Shown here one piece after another: positions 12,301-64,000 of a stretch of DNA of 64,000 bases. Origin of the DNA: Anadara kagoshimensis. Taxonomy: Eukaryota > Mollusca > Bivalvia > Arcoida > Arcidae. The position numbers were made by a program, and so were the translations under genes. The notes under the pieces are model-generated. The model saw only the letters and a list, made by a program, of their open reading frames with translations, was not told where the DNA came from and searched no databases. Numbering within the stretch: position 1 is the stretch's first letter; each line of letters opens with the position of its first letter. The stretch covers positions 57,682,866 through 57,746,865 of the forward strand of contig CM037871.1 in the NCBI GenBank assembly GCA_021292105.1, given 5' to 3'.

Positions 12301-15300
12301 TATGAGTGTCATGAATTTTAATGATTTAAAAATAATTTATTGTAAAATTATTGTTAAAATTTACTTTGTTTACTTTTAGAACTAATATTTTTCTCTTTTC
12401 TAAAGGGAGATAATCAGCACCATTCATTGAACATATTTTGGGAGTTTTTTCAAGTCGAGCCATTTTTTGCTTAGAAGTTTTCTTTATCTTTTTATGCTGT
12501 TATTTATGGTATTTTGTGGTATTTAAGATTTTCCAGTTTTAAAGTTTGTGTTATGGATACTGCAGTAAAAATAATTGGGTAATAATTTTTGGTTTTTCAA
12601 ACTTACTTGATGTTTTCAGCTGTCTTTTCCAGGCCTAATTAAATAATTGATTTCTGCTTATTTGTGTATAGTCATATATTGTAATATTTAGGGGATAAGT
12701 TTGTGTTTTGATGATAAAAGGTAACAATGTATGTTTCATATTGTGATTTGTAAATTGTTCCTTGGAGTTGCATATGAGAAAGTTTTTTTTCTAACAATTG
12801 TACATGATTGCAGTAATTCACATCAATTATGATATAAAATCATAAATACCAAGGCACAAAAACTACAACTGGCAATAAGGATGAATGCCACATGAAATTG
12901 CCACCATTATTGATAGTGCTTTAGATTCGTCTTCATATTTGACCATGTCATAAACTTTGACATTATAAAACATCTTCATAACCTGTGGACCAAACTGGAT
13001 AAGCATTATTTCAGTTCTATACATAATTTTGCTTCAAATGAGGGGTGAGTTTATGGGTTTTGGATTGGACGCCATTTCATAAATTTTGGGTTTTGTCATG
13101 ATGGTTTTGATTTGTTGTTTTTGTAAGGTAATGCAATTAAATAAGTATGAACAAGCCTCTTAGTGGTAGTGTTTTGTCTTTCAAAGAACTTATTTTGCAA
13201 TTACCATGTTGTTTTGAAGGTAGAAATGACTGAAGTTTTGTGTATTGGGGTATATTGGATTTACTTTGATTTGGACTCTGACAATAATATTGAATCATGA
13301 ACAATAGGTTAAGAGTTAAAAGCAATTCGTTGTTTGTGTGCTTAATTCTTCATATTTCATTTAGTATTATGAATCTTTCTAGTGTTTCACAAAGTTATTG
13401 TTGCTTTTTTGATTGAGAAGGATGGTAGATGTTTGTCTTGGAATTTTTAATTAAATGTTGTCTCTCTGGGGTCAATGATTGTTGATTATGGTTTGCCAGT
13501 TGTTGTACATTTTGAATGAAGAGAAATTCAATATTTTTATTGATTTATTCAGAAAATTTGTATTTTGTGTGAATTGTGTCATACATAGAAAGGGAGACAA
13601 ATCTCACAAATCTTATCTAAAATGGATGACTCCACACTGTGACTAATGGATACAGTACTTTGTCATAAATGGTGTTGAATGCAAATGTATTTCCATAAGA
13701 AACAGGTAAAATACATATGTTAAGATTTGGTACACCTTAAATTTAGTATATTTTAGTTCTTTTTATAAAAAATGTTGGCTTGGATGAATTATTTAAATGA
13801 TTTTAAAGGGTACAGCATTCGTTGCAAAAATTAAAATTTCAGTACTTTAGATATATTTGTTGGACCTATGCTTCTGGCCTCCCCATATTTAGAAGAGGTA
13901 TATTATTCCTTTTGATTAAAGATTTTTAAACAGTTATTTTGACATTTAATAAGCAATTAAAACTTTAAAATGTTTACTGCATTTTATAGTTGATGATGGT
14001 TGATCTTGGCTTGTGCATGTAAAATTGAAATTATTGATGGATTTTATATTTCTTATACATACACATTTGTGTAAATTGATGTATTTTCCTTATATTAATC
14101 TTTGGTACTAATTATATCATTATTTACTTTGGTTAATGTGAGTGTTGTTAAAATGTACATTGTATGTATACTTTGTGTACTACTATAAAAAAAATTAAAG
14201 GGAGATAATCCACATTCATTAAAAATATTTTGGATCTTTTCAGAATTTTGATGATTTTTACATAAAGTCAAGTTATATTGTTAACATGTCTATATTTTTA
14301 TGTTAATAATTTTTTTTGTGTTATCAAAAGCATTTTGTGTAATTTTATGAAATCACATTATATAATCATAGTGTCTTGGATTAGTGTTCATATATGTCAT
14401 AAACTCGGACATTATAAAACATCTTCATAAGGTGTGGACCACACTGGATTAGCTTTGTTTTAGTTCATGTTGATTCAAATGAGGGGTAACTTTACTTGTT
14501 TTAGGTTGGACGCCATTTCATAAATTTGAGATTTTATCCTGTTGGTTTTTATTAGCTCACCTGACCGAAGGTCATGTGAGCTTATGGCATAGCGCAGCGT
14601 GTGTGCATGCGTCGTTAACACCTATTTTGGACATCTCCTCTAAAACTATAAGACAGATTTCAATGAAACTTGGTGAGAAGTATATATGGGCCGGTGCAAT
14701 TCAGATTTGTTCGTGGCATTGCCATGGCTACCATAACTAGGTCAAGGTGACCTAGGGGTGCAAAAATCTTAAAAAATCTTCTTCTCCAAAAGTATTTATT
14801 GGGAAAAAAGTCTGATGTGATATTTGGCTTCTCTAGGGTTTAAGCCTATAGTTTGTTCATTTTATGAAATTCGGACAAAAAATAGGTTACGCGTTTTTGC
14901 ATTTAATTTTGAAAAAAATCGTAAAATAGCTTCAAATTGTAATAACTTGACTATTTGACCAGATAATGACATGGGGTTTTCAGTTTTGACATCTTGTTAG
15001 TATCTTCAAAATGAGGTCAAAGTCAATTGTGAAGGTCGTGACCTAATTTTTTTTACCTCTGATTATAATTATTATCTCGAAAACTATAAACTTTTTGTAT
15101 AGGCATGTATATTAGAATGTTGTAGGTATTGATACAACAATCATTTTGATGTATAGAAAAAGGTCATGGGTTCAAAGGTTAAGGTCACAGATGCAAAACA
15201 ATACTGAAATGGTTAATTATCTCGAACTTCTTGTATAGGCATGTATATTAGAATGTTGTAGGTATTGATACAACGATCATTTTGATGTATAGAAAAAGGT

Positions 15301-16638
15301 CATGGGTTCAAAGGTCAGGGTCAGAGATGCGAAACAATACCGAAATGGTTAATTATCTCCAAAACTATAAACATTTTGTATAGGCATGTATATAAGAATG
15401 TTGTAGTTATTGATACAACGATCATTTTGATGTATAGAAAAAGGTCATGGGTTCAAAGGTCAAGATAACAGATGCAAAACAATACCGAAATGGTTAATTA
15501 TCTCGAAAACTATAAACTTTTTGTATAGGCATGTATATAAGAATGTTGTAGGTATTGATACAACGATCATTTTGATGTGTAGAAAAAGGTCATGGGTTCA
15601 AAGGTCAAGGTCACAGATGCGAAACAATACCGAAATGGTTAATTATCTTGAAAACTATAAACTTTTTGTATAGGCACGTATATTAGAATGTTGTAGGTAT
15701 TGATACAACGATCATTTTGATGTATAGAAAAAGGTCATGGGTTCAAAGGTCAAGGTCACCAATGCAAAACAATACCGAAATGGTTAATTATCTCGAAAAC
15801 TATAAAGTTTTTGTATAGGTATGTATATTAGAATGTTGTAGGTATTGATACAATGGTCATTATGAGGTAACGAAAAAAGTCGTTGGGGTTAGTATTTATG
15901 TTTTCTTTAAATCTATCAGCTAGCCATTAGTTATCAGGTGAGCATATCAGGCCCATGGGCCTCTTGTTGTTTCTGTAATTATTATGCAATTGATGAAGTG
16001 AAGACTGTTGATGCTATTCATTATTTACTAAAGATGTTTCATTGTACAGTTTTTGTAACGTCCAGGTTAACTTAAAGGCTGAAATATCTTAATAGTTTCT
16101 TTTTAGGTTTTTAGTGTATGAGTGACTTTTTTTTTACACTCGGTCAGTGTTGAATGAGTATTATGAAGAGTAATAGCAGCCTGTGTTTGTTATTAACTTG
16201 AATTTTCCCCTCAAACTACCGGTTTTATTTTAAGTGATTTATGCAGTATGTATTTGCTTGGAGATTGATGGATATTTGTCTTGGATTTTATGTAAAAATT
16301 ATGTCTTAATAGAGTGTTCATCAGTTTTAGATAATTGACATTTTGAACTTGAGAAAATCAATATTTTTAATTTTTATCAATTAATTCAGAAAAAAAAATT
16401 GTATTTTATGTTAATTACCTGTGTCATACAGTGAAGGGGAGACAAATCTCACAAATCATATTCAAAATGGATTCCTCAACAGATTGAGTGACCATAACTC
16501 TTTATTTTTATTTCTCACACTTAGCTTAAAATTGTTAAAATTTGTATTATAAGGTGCAGGTCACTTTAAATTTATTCAATTTTAGTCCATTTACCAAAAT
16601 GTATACCTAGATAGTTTGTTCCTTTGGTGAAGTATTCA

Positions 16639-16670
<32 letters not shown>

Positions 16671-17000
16671 GGTATATACCATGTATATGTTAAATAGCTA
16701 TGATATATTTGTATCATACATATTTATTCAGTTAAGCTATGACACAGTGTGCATTCTTTAAACTTTTTTTATTTACAATTATAGTCAATTTAAAGGTAAA
16801 AACCCTTGACAATAAATATTTTTCAAATATGAGAATGTAAATTCTATGGAATAGCTGATAGTTTTAGAATAGATCCCGTGTGTGCAGAGTATTTGATTAT
16901 ATTTTTTTGTAGGTGGTGTTTTTAGTAACATTCTTTGTTTTATTTTCTCCAGTTTTTCACCTCAAAAAAATTACATCATTTGTGTTTATTTGTGTAATCC
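9360..17000. repeat. Four diverged tandem copies of an approximately 1.8-kb unit in intron 1
   Basis: Two landmarks recur in the same order: 'gtggaccac..tggattagctt' followed by 'ggacgcc(g/a)tt(g/t)cataaa' near 9371, 11205, 12987 and 14435, and 'gggagacaaatct(c/t)acaaat' followed by 'aaaatggatgcctccacac' near 9990, 11805, 13600 and 16440. Spacing is about 1.8, 1.8 and 1.45 kb, and the last unit is enlarged by the element at 14552-15968. The units have no coding frame. Confidence 0.8.
14552..15968 (+). mobile_element. Helentron-like element with 145-bp tandem core
   Basis: Left end TTAGCTCACCTGACC forms a hairpin with GGTCATGTGAGCT; right end GGCCCATGGGCC then TCTTGTT. The core is about six tandem units of 145 bp (the 'ataggcatgtata' phrase recurs near 15101, 15237, 15382, 15527, 15672 and 15817). 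This is the architecture of the 'pearl' elements of bivalves and of non-autonomous Helentrons: unique ends, repetitive core, 3' hairpin. No coding capacity. Class assignment is inference. Confidence 0.75.
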
Positions 17001-17175
17001 CAAAGGGTTTGTCAAGCTACATATGTTTGTGTTATGATTATAAGTATCTTCCATTGACACTGACAAATCAATGATATAATGGCATGCAGTATAACAGTGA
17101 ATTGAATTAGTAGAAAAAAGCTTATGGCTTTATTTATAAAAATATTATGAAGACATTTATTTTTTATTGTTTCAG

Positions 17176-58307
<41,132 letters not shown>

Positions 58308-61300
58308 CGAAGGTTTTGTGTCATCCTGTGTGTTCCTGGGATGGTCTTTCATCATTAACTAGATAAACAAACATCTCATTTTATCATTATGTGTATGAAT
58401 GTGTCTACATGGGATGGATGCGACAGATGTGTTCAAAAAGTTTGGTAGAATTTAATTTCCTACCTGCCGTCTCAACAATGACATTTCACTGAAGGTAATA
58501 CCAGTTAGTTGAAAATATCCAGTAAAGAGGATTTTTTGGTTTTTAAAAATTATGTAATTAATGGAAAGCACTTTTAGTAGTAGTTGACCATGGGCAAAAA
58601 AGTTATGTTTTTTTAAGAATATGTGGTAAGTAGAATCCTTTTAGACTGGACCGACTTCACGTAACAGTAATTTCAAAGAAGGATAAACACTGATAGTTTT
58701 GACACGAACAATAAATATGAATGTGATGGTTATGTAAAAGTCCTAGAAAGTTAACAGTAGGAATGTGGTTTGATATTTACGTTTCCTGGTATATCAAAAC
58801 TTCAAGTAGTATTTTAACATAGGTCAAACATCAATTTGTGTCACACAAGATCTAGAATTTATTGAACAAATTCTCTGATCTATTCATGTGATTTGTTGAA
58901 GAGCTAACTTTTAGCATTTTTGCTCATGGTTTTGAAATCAAGTAGTTTTACTGTTGCATTGTGGTGGTATCTGATATCTCATATGGTTATTGGATTTCAC
59001 ATTTGATTGACAGGCAGCTGCAGAGTTCCCGAACATTAAAAAATAAACTATTTCTACTTAACACAATAATTAATGATCTGGTTTCTTGAAGTGGAATTTT
59101 ATCATTAAAAATTAATTCCACCTTTAGATCCATTTTACCACTTTCTTGTGGACTTTTAGTTTAAACACTTTGCATTTGTATTTTATCTTTGTCTTCAGCA
59201 ACTAATACTTTTCTTTGATGGATCAATTTCCCTCTTTAATTTTGAGAAAAAATTAAATGCTTGATTTTAAAAAATAAAATCTGGCAAAGTATTGACAGTA
59301 TTGAATTGGGGGTTAATAGTACTTTGGGAATCTTTTTTCACAATTTTTACAATTTTGAAAGTCAAAAATAGATAAAGTATACATATGGATTTTTGTCAAC
59401 CAATCGGTTCATCTTTTTGAAATTAATTTTGATTTTCCGAATTTTTGTACAAGCTGTGCTCTGCCATATTTTAATTCTCTTGCTAATTTGCTTATATTTG
59501 TTGTTTTATTTTTAGTCGTGAGCTTTGTCTTTGATTATATACATGTATACACAGTGTACATTTTGTCTCATATAAAGTGCTCTTGTTGTTATTAAGACAT
59601 AATTTACTACTTTTTCACTGTGTGAGTTGGCAGGTATCATGTCGGAGTATATATCCTTTGATGGTTGATTATGTACTAGTGCTAGTTGTGAATGGGTTTA
59701 TATGGATGTATGAATGTTGTTTTGGAGTTTAAATGGTGTGCATGTGTGCGTGCAAAGCTATTGCTGCCATTTTATGACTGTTAGCAAGTTGAGTTTGCAC
59801 GGCAGCAACTTGAGAATTTTTTATTTGAAGGGGAGGGTGGCATTAATCAATGTTTAAATGTGAATTAATTATTTATTGTGTATGTGCTTGCTGATATTTT
59901 GTTGTAAAGCTTGTTGGGTTTTTTTTTTTTCGTCTAAAACAGTCAGTTGATCTCCACTTGTTTAATACCACCACCATTCATTTACAGATAACATATGGCA
60001 TAAATACAATAATTAATATATACATATATAAAGTTCAAATTACAAACTGACATTTCAAATATCATCAACCGTATTTAATGACTTTTACTGCATGCTAACA
60101 GTTTGAATTAAAAAGTAGACCAGATTGATAGTGAAATTTCACTTTGATACCAAAGTTAAAAAAAATCAATCAGATTTGACAGCCGAAATTAAGAAAGGAA
60201 AAAACCTTACTGGAGAAAAGAGGTGCAGCTTCCCAAATTATCATTTTGAATAATCAATGTCTCCTAATTTGTTGAAGTCGTTGGACTGCAGCAGGAACTT
60301 ATAGCATTCATAGTAGTAGTGCAGTATTTGATCTTTTGTTTCATTTTAAAAAAAAAAGGACCAATTTGTGTTGTGATTTGAAAGGTTTTTTTATACACAT
60401 GTATTTGATTTTAGCATATCATTATGATAGAGCATTTGTCTCATATTTGTATGTGTTCACTGTTCATTTATATTTGCATGTACATTTAGATTGTTCATTT
60501 TGACATTGTTGAAAAAGAAAAGGGAATAGTCAATTTTTTATCAATAGTTCAGTCCAAAGTGAAACTTCCATTAACTGTCTTTTAAAGGGACATAACTCTA
60601 AAATTTCTTTTATTAATTAATTTCTTGATTTTAAGATAATTTACACAGGTTTCAAAATTTAAAAATTGTCTTGCTTTTAAGTGACTTTGATGTTTAGTCT
60701 CATTTTCGGTAAAATCAATATGCAGCCCTTTGTTTGATGGAATATTTTACTTGTAATTATTTGTTAAACTGGAGATTTTTTATTTTGCCTGTAATTTGTT
60801 GAACTAGAGATTTTTGTTAGGACAGACGATGAAGAAAACTTACTTACAGGTTGAAGAAGGATTTGTAAAAAGAGCACAACTTTTTCAGTTTATAATAATA
60901 GAGTTAGATAAAATACAGGGTGAGTTCATATTTGAGAAATTTTGGTGAAGCAGATCTAAAGTTATATTTTTAAATAAAAAAATATATATAATGATATCTC
61001 AACATTGAATTTTACAGACTTGGCATTGAGCCCAGGCCATGGTACGGTCTTTATGCCAGACCTCCTTTCTCTTGTTTCAACTTCCAAGTGCGAATTCATT
61101 GACAAATGCCTATTCCATTTACTTTTCCTTTTTTTCTTTGTCAAAAAATGAAACCATTTTATTGTGTTACATTGTGACATTTTTCATTAGTCTTATCTTT
61201 TATCAGTCATTCATAGTATCAACAGGTGTTACCTTTCATTTATTGTATGTGTGATATTATTTATCTTCATGAATTCACAGGTGTGTGTATTTAACAAAAA

Positions 61301-61500
61301 ATGAAAGCAAAATTTTGATGAACTGGTTTCACATGGATTCTTTTTTATTATTAAGATGCCGATATTTGTTTATTTTTTCTTGTTGTTTGTGTTGTAAATA
61401 AACAACACAAGTTATTTGTATAAACATCTATTATGTATATAGAGATGTACATAAAGATGGCGATAAAATGATGCAAAAATAAATATAAAAAAAAACTCTA
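58308..61500 (+). other. CHD1: CHD1 3' untranslated region and candidate poly(A) sites
   Basis: About 3.2 kb after the stop with no coding signal and little repeat content. AATAAA occurs several times; the last two, at 61398-61403 and 61478-61483, precede the point where repeats resume and are reasonable ends for the longest transcript. Which site is used cannot be decided from sequence. Confidence 0.55.
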
Positions 61501-61738
61501 AATGATATATTTGTTGTTTTAGTTCTTGAATGATAAACACTTTACATCATGGTATACAAGTATACTTGCTTTATTCCTATTTCTTTTTATGAGGACCTTC
61601 ACACAGTGACCTAAAGCGCAGGCCTACAGATTACAGTGCCTCATTGCCTAAGGTATCCCATTTAGGACAGATCTTAGTGTGAGATAGTGTGTCAGTTCTC
61701 TTGCGTTGTTGGTTTTCTATGGCACTGCGAGCTTCCTC

Positions 61739-62110
61739 CAGGGTTCGTACAGGCCTGGAAAAGTCCTTAAATTTTGAGGTTTGCCCTAAAAAGACCCTAA
61801 AAACGAGTCTGACCCTAAAAAGCCCTTGAATTTAGCCAGTTGGGTGCCTGTATTTCAATATTTAGTAGTTGCAAATAGACTGATATAAATAAATAATTAA
61901 TTGATGTTACATTGAAATGTGCAATTTAATTTACCTGGCCCAACTTCAACCTCCACTTTACATGTCGTTACTATGGACATGTTTGATTTATTGAGTTGCC
62001 TTTGCACTAATATTTTTTGCTAAAATTGTCCTTCTGATTAGGCCTTAAATTTGCAAATAAGACCCTAAAAAGTCCTTAAATTTGGAGTCCAAATATCTGT
62101 ACGAACCCTG
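61739..62110. mobile_element. hAT-like MITE
   Basis: 14-bp perfect TIRs CAGGGTTCGTACAG / CTGTACGAACCCTG, with the inner mirrored phrase 'agtccttaaatttt'. No clear 8-bp target duplication is visible, so the superfamily is a guess from the CAGGG ends. Confidence 0.6.
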
Positions 62111-62420
62111 CTCCAACATTCCATGAACTAATAGCCTCATTATAAGGGAAAGAATCTTTATTACTCCACTCCTATGTCATATGATTAGGATAATTTCACA
62201 TTTTTCAGCACCTGGGGCTAGAAAGCTAAATCAATGGATTGAAGTTAGAAAATGTAGGTTTAGCTATTATTGTGTAGAAAATATTGAAACCTTATGATTT
62301 AGTAATACACGTGTATATCCTTTTTCTTGAGTAGTTACACATTGATGTCAAACATCCCTGAAAACCAAAAGGGAAAAGTTGTTTAAGAACCTATTATAAA
62401 AATTTTGCCCTTGTTTTCTA

Positions 62421-62740
62421 ACTCCACTACAGTAACTGTTGGTAGAGTGCTAACTCTGTATGTTAGAGATCAGGGTTGGAACCATGACCTGGTCTGACAA
62501 AGACTTAACAAAGAAGTTACTAGTGACATATTTCACCACAGCATTTGGAAATGAAAGTCAGATTTTTCAGAAGTGTCCCATGACATGGTAGATATGGTAC
62601 ACTGTCTAGAGAACAACCCGCACATTGCCCTGAGAACACTGCAAATTTCTGGCACTTAATTTTAACTGGTGATGTCACAGTATAAGTGAAATGTTTTGAC
62701 TAGAGATAAAATCCCATTCAATAGTTTTCCATTCATTCCT
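62421..62740 (+). mobile_element. SINE family A, old copy
   Basis: Recognisable but diverged: TTGGTAGAGTGCTAACTC, GGTTGGAACC, GAAATGAAAGTCAG, and the tail with tataagtgaaat. Confidence 0.65.
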
Positions 62741-63740
62741 GTTAAAAAGTTTTCAAACAGTCAAGAGAAAGTTGTCATTTCGCTTGTCAAAGGGCTGTGG
62801 TTTTCTCCATACAATCCAGTTTCCTCCACAATTTGAACCGACTGTCTTGAAATATAAGTGAAAGTATCTAGATCGATTCGACAAGTTTTATGAGGTTTCA
62901 TAATGCATAATGGTATAGCCGATCCTAAATAGACCACCTGAGCTGAAACCGTATCTTTTCTTCTGTCTATATGGCTAGTTGGGTCTTTCATGACACTTGT
63001 GAAGTGGGTTTCACATGCTTTTTATTCTTATTTCTAGTAGTTTTTGAGATGTTGAATTTTGAAAGATATATATCTGTGTCATATTTGATATTCTGAACAA
63101 GCAGTAGTCGTTTATAAATGTGGTTTTCTATTTCAAAGAATATCGTAAAAAAAAGAGTATAATTCCACTTAACAAGGAGGCCCAATAGAGCCTGAATCGC
63201 TTAACTGCACTTTAAAAATTTGCATTTTGGGCAACCATGAATGCATACAAATTTGGAAAGCTATGGAATTCTGATAAATATTTTACCTTTCGGGAAAAGC
63301 TATGGAAAATAATGGGATATTCTAAGCTATATCAGCACTGTTGTATTGGCATATTAAACACAAAGCAACTTGAGACCTCCAAACTAAATACATGTAGTAT
63401 AAAGGACCACATCCTACAAAAGTTTTCTGGACAGCAAACAAAGAATTAGAGAAAATCTAAATAATGCAAAGTAAGATTCAGTTGTAGATTTAAGCCATAT
63501 TTGAACCATTGTGCTGTTGGCTGGGGTTCCGATTTCACGTTTGGTCCAACGAAGCAGAAATTGAAGGCAGAAATTTCAACATATTGTTCTTTTACTTTTG
63601 TTTCATTTTGTGTTATCAAAAACAAACATACCAATCCATGTCCAAACCACAATCTAAAAGCAAAGTAAATACATTGTACTTTGAAGCTTGCAACCCAGGT
63701 TAAACTCCCACCAGTTTCAGTTTAGATTACTGGGCTAAGA

Positions 63741-63985
63741 GTGAGTGGAGTAACGGTGTTTTACACCCCACTCAAGATTTCCTTCACATATTAATATATT
63801 GAGGCGGTCAGCTCTGGGAAACTGGAGAAAACCGGAATACCCGGAGAAAACCACTGAACGTCGATCGGCAAGCTAACTGATAACCTTTCTTCACACAATG
63901 GTCTGTCTGAGCTTAAGCTGTATATATGAGAGACACTTGCCACATATATCTGTAAGAGCAGGGGTGAAACTTAAAGTGTAAGTAC
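63741..63985 (-). mobile_element. SINE family B copy
   Basis: Best single-unit copy: agtgagtggagtaacggtgt, ggcggtcagctctggg, gagaaaaccactgaacg. One copy of the block that is present 18 times at 29180-30259. Confidence 0.75.
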
Positions 63986-64000
63986 AGCGAAAAACAATAT

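Larger units (their letters stand above)
62111..64000. other. 3' flank, no gene recognised
   Basis: Beyond the SINE copies, the open frames here (up to about 76 codons) have no recognisable motif or splice context. A neighbouring gene, if any, starts outside the window. Confidence 0.6.

Overview
The window is animal nuclear DNA. It is AT-rich, introns are long, exons are short with GT/AG (and two GC/AG) borders, and the intergenic DNA is full of tRNA-derived SINEs, MITEs and non-autonomous elements with tandem-repeat cores. The repeat repertoire (elements ending in a hairpin followed by CTCTTGTT, and SINEs sharing a tail that includes 'tcacttatat') and the protein both fit a mollusc, most likely a bivalve. 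That placement is inference; no species-diagnostic gene is present.

One protein-coding gene dominates. Thirty-seven coding exons on the + strand, 17176 to the stop at 58307, encode the chromatin remodeller CHD1 (the invertebrate counterpart of vertebrate CHD1 and CHD2). In order they give a Ser/Asp-rich N-terminus with AT-hook-like motifs, two chromodomains, the bipartite SNF2 ATPase, an acidic bridge, the SANT/SLIDE DNA-binding region, the CHCT (DUF4208) helical domain and a His/Arg/Ser-rich tail. Every exon junction was checked by phase. The visible exons total 5,636 nt, one short of a multiple of three, and the deficit maps to exon c11, which lacks one base inside a conserved Trp codon. 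The start codon lies upstream of 17176. Two weak candidates lie between about 5760 and 6117, and the promoter is probably nearby.

Layout. 1-5500: 5' flank with a 22-bp tandem repeat, a SINE with a clean 12-bp target duplication, MITE-like inverted repeats and a tRNA-Val-like sequence. 5530-6300: putative promoter and first exon(s). 6118-17175: very long first intron, holding about four copies of a roughly 1.8-kb tandem repeat, the last split by a Helentron-like element. 17176-38348: N-terminus to SANT region, with a second Helentron-like element, an internally deleted mariner, a 60-bp minisatellite that grew inside a SINE, and a Tigger/pogo-type MITE. 38349-43258: the longest internal intron, with a GC/CCAAT-containing patch, a 900-bp GAT-rich array, and a Helentron-derived element that still carries the end of an endonuclease. 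43259-58307: DNA-binding domain and tail exons. 58308 to about 61500: 3' UTR. 61500-64000: 3' flank with a hAT-like MITE and old SINEs.

A recurring theme is local duplication of splice sites inside CHD1: the acceptor of c19 is present twice, the donor of c27 twice, and the donor of c30 seven times in a 109-bp tandem array. I saw no CRISPR array, operon, rRNA or second protein-coding gene, and no retrovirus-like element that I could support.
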